64,000 bases of DNA from the NCBI RefSeq assembly GCF_012849555.1, contig NZ_CP051685.1:4154001-4218000 (forward strand). Direction: 5' to 3'. Positions 28,920-39,690 of the stretch are shown piece by piece (position 1 is the stretch's first letter; every line of letters starts with the position of its first letter). The notes below the pieces were generated by a model. It saw nothing but the letters and a program-made list of their open reading frames with translations, did not search any database and was not told the DNA's origin. The position numbers and the translations under genes were made by a program. Source of the DNA: Massilia forsythiae (GTDB lineage: Bacteria > Pseudomonadota > Gammaproteobacteria > Burkholderiales > Burkholderiaceae_D).

Positions 28920-30545
28920 TCAGCCGTAACGGGCCTCGACCAGGTCGATCTCGTGCAGCAGCTTGCGCGCGGTCTCGTCGGAAATCTCGCCGCGGCGTCC
29001 CATGCGCAGGATGGTGTCGCGCTCGGCATTGAGGCCGGTCAGGCGGTAGTCGCGTTCGGCATCGCGCGCCACTTCGGGATGCGGGTCTCCTTCGGCGCCC
29101 CGGATCGCCCGCAGCCGCTGGCGGTACAGGTTGGCCACGCGGCCGGAGACCTGGGCGTGCAGCTCGCGGTCGCCGGCGTCGGCGCGCGCACGTCCGGCCT
29201 TTTCGATGGCCGTCACCGCCGCCGCGATGGCGATGTTGCGCGCCTCGTCCTCGTCCTGTTCGGAGGTCGCTTCATGCGGCACCTCCAGTCCGCGCAGCAG
29301 GCGCGGCAGGGCGACGCTGGCCAGCACCAGCGAGACCACGATCACGGCGGCGGCCAGCAGGATCGCCAGGTGGCGCGCCGGGAACGGCGAGCCGTCCGGC
29401 AGCACCAGCGGCAGCGTCAGCACGCCGGCCAGGGTCAGGGCGCCGCGCACGCCGGCGAACGAGGTCGCCAGCACCAGGCGCAGGCGCGGCTGGTACACCT
29501 GCTGGCCGAGACGGCGCTGGTTCAGCAGCGTCAGGCTGAGCGAGACCCACACCCAGACGAAGCGCAGCGCCACCAGGCCCAGGCTGAGCGCCAGTGCCAT
29601 GCCGGCCAGCCACCAGGGGTGGAAGGGCAGGCCGCCCGGCGGGTGCAGGGCGCCGCGCAGCACGTCCGGCAGCTGCTCGCCCAGCAGCACGAACATCACG
29701 CCGTTGAGCGCGAACTGCAGCGTGTCCCAGATCATGTTGCGGCGGATGCGCGTGGCCGGCGTGGCGATGCCGCTCAGCTCCACGTAGCTCATGGTGACGC
29801 CCGCCGCCACCGCCGCCAGGATGCCGGACGCTTCCAGGCGCTCGGCGACCAGGTAGGCGCCGAACGGCATCAAGAGATTGACCAGGATCGGCACGCCCTG
29901 GTCTTCGCCGAAGCGGCGCAGCACGAAGGTATGGATGCGCGAGATCGCCAGCGTGACCAGCACGCCGGCGGCGATGCCGCCCAGCGCCACCCACAGGAAG
30001 GTGGCGCTGGCCTTGGCCAGCGAGAACTGGCCGGTCATGGCGGCGGCGACGGCGAAGCGGAAGCACACCAGGCCGCTGGCGTCGTTGAGCAGCGATTCGC
30101 CCTCGATGATGTGCATCAGGCGCGGCGGCACCGGGATGCGGCTGGTGATGGCCGACACCGCCACCGGATCGGTCGGCGCCACGATCGCCGCCAGCGCGAA
30201 CGCCACCGGCAGCGGCATCGCGGGAATCAGCCAGTGCATCAGGAAGCCGGCGCCGAGCACGGTGAACAGCACCAGGCCGAGGGCCAGCTCGATGATCGTG
30301 CCCTTGTCGCGGAACAGGCCGACCTTGGGAATGCGCCAGCCGTCCAGGAACAGCAGCGGCGGCAGGAACAGCAGGAAGAAGATGTCGGGTTCGAGCGCGA
30401 TGCCGTGCTTGAACACGCCCGAGATGACCGCGCCCAGCGCGATCTGGATCAGCGGCAGCGGCACCGCGAACGGCAGCATGCGCCCGAGGTAGCCACTGGC
30501 GATCACGGCGAGCAGCATCGCCAGGACGACTTCGACCGACTCCAT
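28920..30545 (-). CDS. Na+/H+ antiporter, CPA1 family
   Basis: 541 residues, 11-12 membrane helices followed by a hydrophilic C-terminal domain (from about residue 415). CPA1 hallmarks: FFLLFLPPLLFLDGWRIP, ALAAIVAPTDPVAVSAI with the helix-break motif, IEGESLLNDASGLVCFRFA with the ND transport pair, and SFAGVRGALTLAGVLTLP. It exchanges cytoplasmic Na+ for H+ across the inner membrane for pH and sodium balance; closest in layout to YjcE/NhaP-type transporters. AAAGGAA lies before ATG 30545. The cytosolic tail (ERDYRLTGLNAERDTILRMG) is helical and probably regulatory. Confidence 0.93.
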   Translation of the reverse strand: MESVEVVLAMLLAVIASGYLGRMLPFAVPLPLIQIALGAVISGVFKHGIALEPDIFFLLFLPPLLFLDGWRIPKVGLFRDKGTIIELALGLVLFTVLGAGFLMHWLIPAMPLPVAFALAAIVAPTDPVAVSAITSRIPVPPRLMHIIEGESLLNDASGLVCFRFAVAAAMTGQFSLAKASATFLWVALGGIAAGVLVTLAISRIHTFVLRRFGEDQGVPILVNLLMPFGAYLVAERLEASGILAAVAAGVTMSYVELSGIATPATRIRRNMIWDTLQFALNGVMFVLLGEQLPDVLRGALHPPGGLPFHPWWLAGMALALSLGLVALRFVWVWVSLSLTLLNQRRLGQQVYQPRLRLVLATSFAGVRGALTLAGVLTLPLVLPDGSPFPARHLAILLAAAVIVVSLVLASVALPRLLRGLEVPHEATSEQDEDEARNIAIAAAVTAIEKAGRARADAGDRELHAQVSGRVANLYRQRLRAIRGAEGDPHPEVARDAERDYRLTGLNAERDTILRMGRRGEISDETARKLLHEIDLVEARYG

Positions 30546-30621
30546 CCCTTGTTCCTTTTTCGTTTGTCAGGGACCGATGATAAAGGTTATTGCTCGGATG
30601 GGTCCATTTGCTGCGAAAAAC

Positions 30622-30784
30622 CGTCGTTCCAGGCACTGCCTGAAACGACTCCCCGCGCAGGCGGGGACCCATGCTAAGCATCCACAGTTGCTATTTCTGA
30701 AATATTCCAGTTGCTTCAATGGTAATGAATTCTGTTGCTCAGCATGGGTCCCCGCCAAGGGGGCCGCCAAGGCCGGGGACGACG
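30622..30784. repeat. Composite palindromic repeat pair (locus 3)
   Basis: 30622-30672 fuses a second palindrome (CGTTCCAGGCACTGCCTGAAACG core) to the usual CCCCGCG...GGGGACCCAT unit. The reverse partner at 30744-30784 contains a 13-base expansion in its loop (CCAAGGGGGCCG). It lies between the antiporter start and the TonB receptor end, where both genes run on the minus strand. Confidence 0.8.
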
Positions 30785-30800
30785 CACCGTGCGGCTGTGG

Positions 30801-33023
30801 CTACAGCGCCGCCTCGAACTGCACCCGCAGCGCGGCGCGCCGCGGTGTCGCCACCAGGCGCTGTTCGAGCACCGTGCCGTCCGCGTACAGCTGGCCGCCG
30901 CGGCGCGTGCGCCGCAGCAGGTCGGGCATCGTCACGCGCCACTGGCCGCCGTTGGCCGGCCAGGCGGCGTAGGCTTCCAGCTCGCGCACGGCGCCCTCGA
31001 TGGCGGTCAAGGCCGGCGTGACGCGCGCCGTGTTGGCGCCGACCACGTGCAGGTTGACGCCGGCCGTCGGCGCTGGCAGACCCTGTGCCGGCGCCGTGCC
31101 GAAGCGTGCGTCGGCGCCCAGGTTGAGCGTGAACGGCGCCTGCGCCGCCAGCCGGTTGCCGGGGCCGGGCAGGGCGTCCACGTGCGACCAGTTGCGTCCG
31201 AGGTTGGCGCGCAGGTCGAGCGCCGGCCAGCCAGCAATGGACGCCGCCGCCGGCGCCGGCAAGGGCAGCCTGGCGTCGAACTCGATGCCGCGCACGCTCG
31301 CGCCGCCGCCGTTGGCCGGGGTGGCGACCCAGGCGCCGCCGGCGTCGCGCCACAGGCGCTGCAGCACCACGTCGCGGATGCGGCGCGCGTACAGCGAGAC
31401 GCTGGCCATGCCGCCGCGCGCGAAATACGATTCCAGCGCGGCGTCCAGCCCCCACGCCAGTTCCGGGCGCAGGCCCGGATTGCCTTCGAAGTCGGGGTTG
31501 GCCGGGTTGTTGTCGTTGTTGACCGTGTAGCGGCGCGGCACCAGCTGGCGCGGCTGCGGCGCCTTGTAGGTGCGCGCCAGCGCCAGGCGCAGCTGGTCAC
31601 GCGGTCGGCCCGGCAGCTTCCACACCAGCTGGCCGATCGGGCTGAACACCGAGGACGCCGACGCGACGGCGGCGGAGTCGCCGGCGCCGGTGCGCGTGTC
31701 CAGGCCCTCCCAGCGCAGGCCGAGATAGGCCTGCAGGCCGGGACGTGGCGTCCATTCGTCCTGGGCGTACAGGGCCAGCCGGCCGATGCGGGCGTCGTAG
31801 GCCTGGTCCAGGACGGCGTACGGCGCTTGTGTGGCGGTGCCGGCGGCGGCGCCGGCGCCGGCCGGCAGGCTGTCGCGCTGCAGACGATTTTCGGTGCGCT
31901 GGGTGAGCGCGCCTTCCCAGCCGAGCGCGATGTCATGGCCGTTCCACAGCGGCGCCACGTATTTGCCGCTGCTGCTCGCGCGGCGCTCGGCCGCGCCCGA
32001 GCCGACGGCGCGCTCGAACCAGGGGATGCCCGCACTATCGATGCCACGGAACAGGTAGTCGCCCGGACGCCGGTTGGCTTCCACGCCGGCCTTGAGCGCC
32101 AGGCGGCCGGCGTCGAAGCGGTGCGCCCAGGTCAGGTCGCCCTTGGCCAGCCGGGTGTCGTACACGCCGCGCCAGCGCGCATCCGGCGACGCGGTCGGCG
32201 CGCCCAGCAGCGTGGTCTCCAGCTGGCGTCCGCCGAAGCGGTTGCGCGACAGGTCGAACAGCCCCTGCAGGGCGAGCGTGTCGCCGCCGTCCAGCCTGGC
32301 GTCCAGGCGCGGTGCCACGGTCAGCCTGGTCAGGCGCGCATCGTCGCGCTCGTCGAAGCGGCGCCGCGCGACCGGCACGCCGGCGGTCTCGGAACGCTCG
32401 TCGATCCGCGGCGTATCGAGCGTGCGCGTCTGCGCCAGGCTGGCGTTGACGCCGACGGCATGGCCGCCCAGGCGCCCCGACCATTGCAGCGCGGCGTTGG
32501 GGCTGGTGCGCGCCTGCGCCCGTTCCACCCCGAGCTTGAGGCGCGGTGCGGCGCCGGACCCCGCGGCGCCGGACCCGGCGCCGGCCTTGCGCAGCACGAT
32601 GTTGATCGAGCCGGCCGGCGACTGGGTACCGGTGTCGGCGCTGGCGCTGCGCAGGATCTCGACCCGCTCGACCAGGTCGGGCGACAGCGTGTCGATGGCG
32701 AAGCCGGCCGGCGCCGGTTCGCCGTCCAGCAGGATCTGCGTATAGCCGGCGCCCAGGCCGCGCAGGCGGATCTCGCTGCCGGCCACGCTGACGCCGCTCT
32801 GGCGTTTCAGCGCGCCGGACAGGGTGGTGTCGCCGTAGCGCGCCAGTTCCTCGCGCCCGACCACGATGCGGCCGACGCCGCTGTCGCGGCGCTGCGCCTG
32901 CGCGTCCGGTGCCTTGATTTCCACCTGCTGCATGGCGGGCGGCGCCGTCGTGTCCTGGGCCAGGGCGGCGCCATCGGTCAGCAAGGGGAGGGACAGCAGC
33001 AGGGCGGGCACACGGCGGAACAT
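30801..33023 (-). CDS. TonB-dependent outer-membrane receptor
   Basis: 740 residues from ATG 33023 with a signal peptide (ALLLSLPLLTDGAALAQ). The plug domain spans about 30-150: VVGREELARYGDTTLSGALKRQSGV, IRLRGLGAGYTQILLDGEPAPAGF, LSPDLVERVEILRSASADTGTQSPAGSINIVL. The rest forms the 22-strand barrel (YLGLRWEG, LALARTYKAPQPRQLVPR, NPDFEGNPGLRPELAW). It imports a scarce ligand, probably an iron chelate, vitamin or oligosaccharide; nothing nearby reveals which. No FecR/sigma partner is adjacent. The last residue is Leu rather than the usual terminal aromatic residue. Confidence 0.9.
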   Translation of the reverse strand: MFRRVPALLLSLPLLTDGAALAQDTTAPPAMQQVEIKAPDAQAQRRDSGVGRIVVGREELARYGDTTLSGALKRQSGVSVAGSEIRLRGLGAGYTQILLDGEPAPAGFAIDTLSPDLVERVEILRSASADTGTQSPAGSINIVLRKAGAGSGAAGSGAAPRLKLGVERAQARTSPNAALQWSGRLGGHAVGVNASLAQTRTLDTPRIDERSETAGVPVARRRFDERDDARLTRLTVAPRLDARLDGGDTLALQGLFDLSRNRFGGRQLETTLLGAPTASPDARWRGVYDTRLAKGDLTWAHRFDAGRLALKAGVEANRRPGDYLFRGIDSAGIPWFERAVGSGAAERRASSSGKYVAPLWNGHDIALGWEGALTQRTENRLQRDSLPAGAGAAAGTATQAPYAVLDQAYDARIGRLALYAQDEWTPRPGLQAYLGLRWEGLDTRTGAGDSAAVASASSVFSPIGQLVWKLPGRPRDQLRLALARTYKAPQPRQLVPRRYTVNNDNNPANPDFEGNPGLRPELAWGLDAALESYFARGGMASVSLYARRIRDVVLQRLWRDAGGAWVATPANGGGASVRGIEFDARLPLPAPAAASIAGWPALDLRANLGRNWSHVDALPGPGNRLAAQAPFTLNLGADARFGTAPAQGLPAPTAGVNLHVVGANTARVTPALTAIEGAVRELEAYAAWPANGGQWRVTMPDLLRRTRRGGQLYADGTVLEQRLVATPRRAALRVQFEAAL

Positions 33024-33445
33024 GGTCGGGATGGCAATGAAAAGTGGCAATCCGGCAAGTATAAACAGCCGCGCGTGCCATTTACAGTCCGAGTGACGAA
33101 GCGCCGCCGGCGTGGGACGAGGCCGCCTGCCGGCCTGCCGCCCGTATCCGGCGCCGTAACCCTGGCCGTCGTTTCCGGCACTGCCGGAAACGACTTGCCG
33201 GCACTGCCGGAAACGACTTCCCGCGCAGGCGCACTACTGTCCAAGATAGTATTGCTGGCCTAAAGACCGTCGTTCCAGGCATTGCCTGAAACGACTCCCC
33301 GCGTAGGCGGGGACCCATGCTGAGTGTCCAGGGTTGGCATTCTTGAAGCGTCCGAGCTACTTCGAATGCGCCGAATTCTGTTGCTCAGTATGGGTCCCCG
33401 CCTGCGCGGGGACGACGGGTATGCGCCGCGCCGCCCGTGCGCGCC
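33024..33445. repeat. Gene-free stretch filled with palindromic repeats (locus 4)
   Basis: 422 bases between the TonB receptor start and the kinase gene end. Two head-to-tail copies of the CCGGCACTGCCGG palindrome (33167-33218) are followed by a spacer TGTCCAAGATAGTATTGC and a composite unit (33268-33318). A reverse GTCGTCCCCGCG unit closes it at 33390-33417. The spacer block recurs, inverted, at 53960-54000. The TonB receptor promoter should be in the first 140 bases; none was recognised. Confidence 0.8.
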
Positions 33446-35695
<2,250 letters not shown>

Positions 35696-35698
35696 TGT

Positions 35699-36859
35699 CT
35701 ACTTCTTGCTCTTTGCCGCATAGGCGTCACCAAATTCAACGATCCTGCGAATGCCGTCGCGCAGGGTCGCCACGTCGTCGGAGATATAGCCGAGCCGGAT
35801 GAAACCCGGCGCGCCCAGCGCTTCGCCGGGCAACACCGCCACCTGCTTGGCCTCGAGCAGCGCTTCGGCGAACCCGGCGCTGTCCAGCGTCAGCCCGCGC
35901 ACGTCGCCCCACAGGTACGGACCGGAATCCGGGGCGTGCATGACGATCCACGGCGTCCCGGCGAACAGGTCGACCGCCAGGTCGCGCCGCGCGCGGTAGT
36001 CGGCCAGCATCGCCGGCGAGGCGCCGCTGGCGAAGGCGGCATCCGCCGCCACCTGCGACAGGTGCGGCGCGGCCGCCGTGATCGGCCCCTGCAGCGTCTG
36101 CATCGCCTGCACCACCTCGGCCGGCGCCAGCGCGAAGCCGATGCGCCAGCCCATCATGGCGTAGCTCTGCGACGCCGAAAAGATCGTCACCACGCCGATG
36201 CCGCGCCAGTCGCACAGCGCCGCCAGGCTGGTCTGCCTGCCCTCGAATACCAGGTGTTCGTAGCTCTCGTCGACGATCACGCGGGCGCCGGTGCGGGCCA
36301 CCCAATCCCGGATGCATTCCAGTTCCCGCCGAGTGTACACCTTGCCGGTAGGGTTGTGCGGGTTATTGATGATGACGATCCGCGCCGGCTCCAGGGCCGC
36401 CAGGCCTTCCTCGGTGATCTCGTCGGGCAGGTCGGCCAGGATCGGCCGCAATCCGAGCAGCTGGGCTGTCGCCACATACGCCGGCCAATGCGGCTTGAAG
36501 ATCAGCACGCCGTCGCCCGGGTCGCTCGTCACGTACAGCGCCTCGTACAGCGCCTGCTTGGCGCCGTTGGTGACGATGATCTCGCCGCTGTCCGCCTCGA
36601 GCCCGTTTTCGCTGCGCAGCTTGGCCAGCAGATGGCGGCGCAGGCGCAACTCCCCGACCACGCTGGTATAGGGCAGCGTGCGCTGGCGCTCGATGACGCC
36701 GGCTACCGCATCCAGTACCACCCTGGGCGCCGGGAAATGCGAGATCGCGATCGAGAAATCGATGACCGGCCGGCCTTCGTTGCGCAGGGTTTCGACACGG
36801 CCGTGCATGGCGGTCGTGGCGAGAGGGCGGGAGGAAGCGATCCGTGCGGAAATTTTCAT
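35699..36859 (-). CDS. Fold-type I aminotransferase-like protein lacking the PLP lysine
   Basis: 386 residues with the whole class I/II aminotransferase plan: NGAKQALYEALYV, NNPHNPTGKVY (N169), DESYEHLVFEG (D197, Y200), the small-domain GWRIGFA (R239) and the carboxylate-binding Arg in FIRLGY (R355). At the place of the Schiff-base lysine (usual S-S-K in SLSKSYAMTGWR) the sequence reads FSASQSYAMMGWR, with codon CAG, so Q231 replaces Lys. The usual GEPDF motif near residue 36 is also altered (SIAISHF). Without the lysine normal transamination should fail; a sensory, PLP-binding or altered-chemistry role is possible. It is immediately upstream of the kinase at 33446. Confidence 0.85.
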   Translation of the reverse strand: MKISARIASSRPLATTAMHGRVETLRNEGRPVIDFSIAISHFPAPRVVLDAVAGVIERQRTLPYTSVVGELRLRRHLLAKLRSENGLEADSGEIIVTNGAKQALYEALYVTSDPGDGVLIFKPHWPAYVATAQLLGLRPILADLPDEITEEGLAALEPARIVIINNPHNPTGKVYTRRELECIRDWVARTGARVIVDESYEHLVFEGRQTSLAALCDWRGIGVVTIFSASQSYAMMGWRIGFALAPAEVVQAMQTLQGPITAAAPHLSQVAADAAFASGASPAMLADYRARRDLAVDLFAGTPWIVMHAPDSGPYLWGDVRGLTLDSAGFAEALLEAKQVAVLPGEALGAPGFIRLGYISDDVATLRDGIRRIVEFGDAYAAKSKK

Positions 36860-37155
36860 ATTCTCCGGTGCAGCATGCGTATTTGGACAGTCGGAACGGC
36901 GCAGATCGAATGGCAGAGTGTTTCCTCATTGTACTAAATTCACCGAAATATGCCGCACGCATCAGTGCTCAACGAGACAACTTTGAATCTCCCGTGAAAA
37001 CCTTGTGAACTCCCGGCAATTGCTGCGAATGGGTGGGTGCCATCGGCGACGATGCCGGCGTGAGCGGCAGGCGTGCCTGCGGGTTCTGCGTGCAAGACAT
37101 CCGGGCTTGCGCGACAATGGCGGCGCGGTGCATGCCGCGGCCTATGGAGAAAACA

Positions 37156-37761
37156 ATGAGTACGATTCACCTCGACGCCGGCGACGCCCTGCTCGTGATC
37201 GACATGCAATATGACTTCCTGCCGGGCGGTGCGCTCGGCGTGACCGGGGGTCATGAAGTCATCGCCCCGATCAACCACCTGATCGAACTGTTCGCGGCCG
37301 AGGGCCTGCCGATCGTCGCCTCGCGCGACTGGCATCCGCAGGACCACTGCTCGTTCGGCGCCCAGGGCGGACCATGGCCGCCGCACTGCATCGCCGGTTC
37401 GCCCGGCGCCGGGTTCGCGGCCGAACTGGCGCTGCCGGACGACGCCATCGTCGTCTCGAAGGCCGACACCGCCGCGGTCGATGCCTATTCCGCCTTCGGC
37501 GGCACCGACCTGGCCGCCCGGCTGCGCGCGCGCGGGGTGGAACGCGTGACGGTGTGCGGCCTGGCCACCGACTACTGCGTGCTGCAGACGGCGAGCGATG
37601 CGCTGGAAGAGGGTTTCGACACCCTGATCGTGCCGGAAGCGATGCGCGCGGTGGACGTCGCGCCGGGCGACGGCGCGCGCGCGCTGGACCGGATGGTGGC
37701 GCGCGGCGCGGTGCCGGTGCGGCTGGGCGAGCTCGGCATGACCGCGCTGTCGGTGGCCTAG
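37156..37761 (+). CDS. pncA: Nicotinamidase / isochorismatase-fold amidase
   Basis: 201 residues. It converts nicotinamide to nicotinate plus ammonia for NAD salvage, and such enzymes also act on pyrazinamide. The cysteine-hydrolase triad is present: D16 in LLVIDMQYDF, K102 in VVSKADTAAVDAYSAF, C141 in GLATDYCVLQTASDA. Metal ligands D58, H60 (SRDWHP) and H77 match PncA. A cis-peptide bond is expected in the CGLATDYC loop. GGAGA lies 5 bases ahead of ATG 37156. The stop codon overlaps, in the palindrome CTAG, the stop of the convergent TPR-methyltransferase gene. Its product feeds PncB, encoded at 5174. Confidence 0.93.
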   Translation: MSTIHLDAGDALLVIDMQYDFLPGGALGVTGGHEVIAPINHLIELFAAEGLPIVASRDWHPQDHCSFGAQGGPWPPHCIAGSPGAGFAAELALPDDAIVVSKADTAAVDAYSAFGGTDLAARLRARGVERVTVCGLATDYCVLQTASDALEEGFDTLIVPEAMRAVDVAPGDGARALDRMVARGAVPVRLGELGMTALSVA

Positions 37762-39386
37762 CCTGGCGCCGCTATTGCGGTGCCTGCGCGCAGCAGCACC
37801 AGGCAGCCCGCCACGTCGCGCCCGTCCTCGCGCCGCAGCACGGCGTCCTCGCGTTCGACGACCGTGAAGCCGGCGTCCAGCGCGCAGCGCTCGACATAGG
37901 CCGGCGCATGGGCGAAGCGGTTCGAGGGCAGGATCGCATAACCGGCGGCGCCGGGCTGCGCCGCCTCCACCGAGAACGCGAACAGCCCGCCCGGCAGCAG
38001 CGCCCGGCGCACCTGCCCGAACAGCGGCGCCAGGTCGCCGAAGTAGACCAGCACGTCGGCCGCCAGCGCCAGGCCGGCGCCGGTGCGGCGCTCGTCCAGC
38101 CAGGGGCCGATGTCGGCGCAGGCCAGTTCGTCGTAGGCGCCGCCGGCGCGCGCCGCCTCCAGCATGCGCGGCGACAGGTCGACCCCGGCCAGGTGCCGCG
38201 CCAGCGGACGCAGCAGCGGGCCGCACAGGCCGGTGCCGCAGCCCAGGTCGAGCGCAGTTTCCACCGGCGCGGCCAGGTGGCGCCGCAGCAGTGCGTCCAG
38301 CAGCGCCGGCGTGCGGTAGCCGAGCACCCCGACCAGGTGGCGCTCGAAGTGCGGCGCGTACTGGTCGAACAGGTTCTTGACGTAGTCGGCCGGGGCGGCG
38401 CCGGGCAGGGCGCCTTCGCCCAGCGCGGCCAGCGCGAAGCCGATCTCGGCGGCGTCGGCGCCGAGTTCCAGCGCGCGGCGATAGGCGGCCACGGCCTCGT
38501 CGCGGCGCCCGAGGGCGCGCAGCACGTTGGCGCGGTAATGCCAGGCCAGGACGTAATCCGGCCGCAGCGCCAGCGCGCGCTCGTAGCTGTCCAGCGCCCG
38601 TTGCGGCGCGCCCGCCTTTTTCAGGGCGGCGCCGCGGGCGCACCAGATGTCGGCGCGCCCGCCGGGCGCCTGGTCCGGCCCGGCGCCGTTCGCGCCGGCC
38701 GCCGCCTTGCCCGTCGCCGCATCGGCCGCATCCGCCGCACCTGGCCCGGCCGCAGCACCCGCCGCATCCGCCGCCGCCAGCGCGCGGTCGTAAGCCGCCA
38801 CCGCGTCGTCGAAGCGCTCCAGCGCCTGCAGCGCATTGCCGAGCGCCAGCAGCGCTTCGGTCCAGGCCGGACGCGATCGCAGCGCGCGCGCCGCACTGTC
38901 GGCGGCCTCCGCCCAGCAACCCAGTTCCTGCAGCGCGATGGCGCGGTGGCACCAGGCTTCCGGATAGTCCGGGCGCAGGGCCAGCGCGCGCTCGTGGCTG
39001 TCCAGCGCTTCCTGGGGACGCCGCAAGCGGCGCAGCGCGTTGCCGCGGTTGTCCCAGGCCAGCGCGTAGCGCGGATCCAGGCGCACCGCCTCGTCGTAGC
39101 TGGCCAGCGCCGCCGTGGGATCGTCCAGGTCCTGCAGCGCGGCGCCCAGGTTGCAGTGCGCGCGCGCCTGGTCCGGCCGCACTGCCAGCGCGGCGCGGAT
39201 CAGGGCCGCCGCCTGCGCCGCATCGCCCTGCTGGCGCGCGATGACGCCCAGTAAATGCAGCGCGTCGAACTGGCGCGGCGCCTGCGCCAGTACCTGCCGG
39301 TACAGGGCGGCCGCCGCGTCCAGCCGGCCGCGCTGGTGCAGTTGCAGCGCTTGCCGGAGCAGGTCGTCGGTCGGGGGCGGCGGCAT
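37758..39386 (-). CDS. TPR-repeat protein with C-terminal SAM methyltransferase domain
   Basis: 542 residues. About seven tetratricopeptide repeats fill residues 5-330 (for example AHCNLGAALQDLDDPTAALASYDEAVRLDP, AWCHRAIALQELGCWAEAADSAARAL in pieces), interrupted near residues 205-245 by an Ala/Gly-rich low-complexity stretch. The C-terminal 200 residues are a class I methyltransferase: LDLGCGTGLCGPLLRP (motif I), GVDLSPRML, ADVLVYFGDL, LPGGLFAFSVE. The same architecture is common in betaproteobacteria; the substrate is not known, but TPRs suggest a protein partner. ATG 39386 is chosen since family likeness begins there. Confidence 0.85.
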   Translation of the reverse strand: MPPPPTDDLLRQALQLHQRGRLDAAAALYRQVLAQAPRQFDALHLLGVIARQQGDAAQAAALIRAALAVRPDQARAHCNLGAALQDLDDPTAALASYDEAVRLDPRYALAWDNRGNALRRLRRPQEALDSHERALALRPDYPEAWCHRAIALQELGCWAEAADSAARALRSRPAWTEALLALGNALQALERFDDAVAAYDRALAAADAAGAAAGPGAADAADAATGKAAAGANGAGPDQAPGGRADIWCARGAALKKAGAPQRALDSYERALALRPDYVLAWHYRANVLRALGRRDEAVAAYRRALELGADAAEIGFALAALGEGALPGAAPADYVKNLFDQYAPHFERHLVGVLGYRTPALLDALLRRHLAAPVETALDLGCGTGLCGPLLRPLARHLAGVDLSPRMLEAARAGGAYDELACADIGPWLDERRTGAGLALAADVLVYFGDLAPLFGQVRRALLPGGLFAFSVEAAQPGAAGYAILPSNRFAHAPAYVERCALDAGFTVVEREDAVLRREDGRDVAGCLVLLRAGTAIAAPG

Positions 39387-39394
39387 GGCGGCGG

Positions 39395-39496
39395 TCAACT
39401 CCAGCCGAGGTCGGTTTTCGAGCGTACCGGCCGGTCGTCGAGGTGCGCGGTGCGGGTGCCGTCCTTGCCGTTGACGTTCATGGTGAATTTGCGCAT
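39395..39496 (-). CDS. 33-residue open frame ahead of the TPR-methyltransferase gene
   Basis: Encodes MRKFTMNVNGKDGTRTAHL plus 14 residues, ending 8 bases before the methyltransferase ATG. The first dozen residues recall the N-terminus of 2Fe-2S subunits of molybdenum hydroxylases (xKFTxNVNGK), but nothing downstream continues that fold. It could be a leader peptide or a remnant. No ribosome-binding site is visible. Confidence 0.25.
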   Translation of the reverse strand: MRKFTMNVNGKDGTRTAHLDDRPVRSKTDLGWS

Positions 39497-39690
39497 GTGT
39501 CGGTGTCGGCGGCGCACGGGCGCCGTTGGGTCGGCGGCTGGCCGGATTGCATTGCCGGATGATAAAGACGCACATCGTAATCCAAAGCGCGCCACCGGGA
39601 GCAACTATTTTTGCGCGGTTTCCCGGCGCCGCGCACGATTCGCCGCACGACCGGCCCCGTTAGTAGAAATGCCCGGAATATGACATACTG

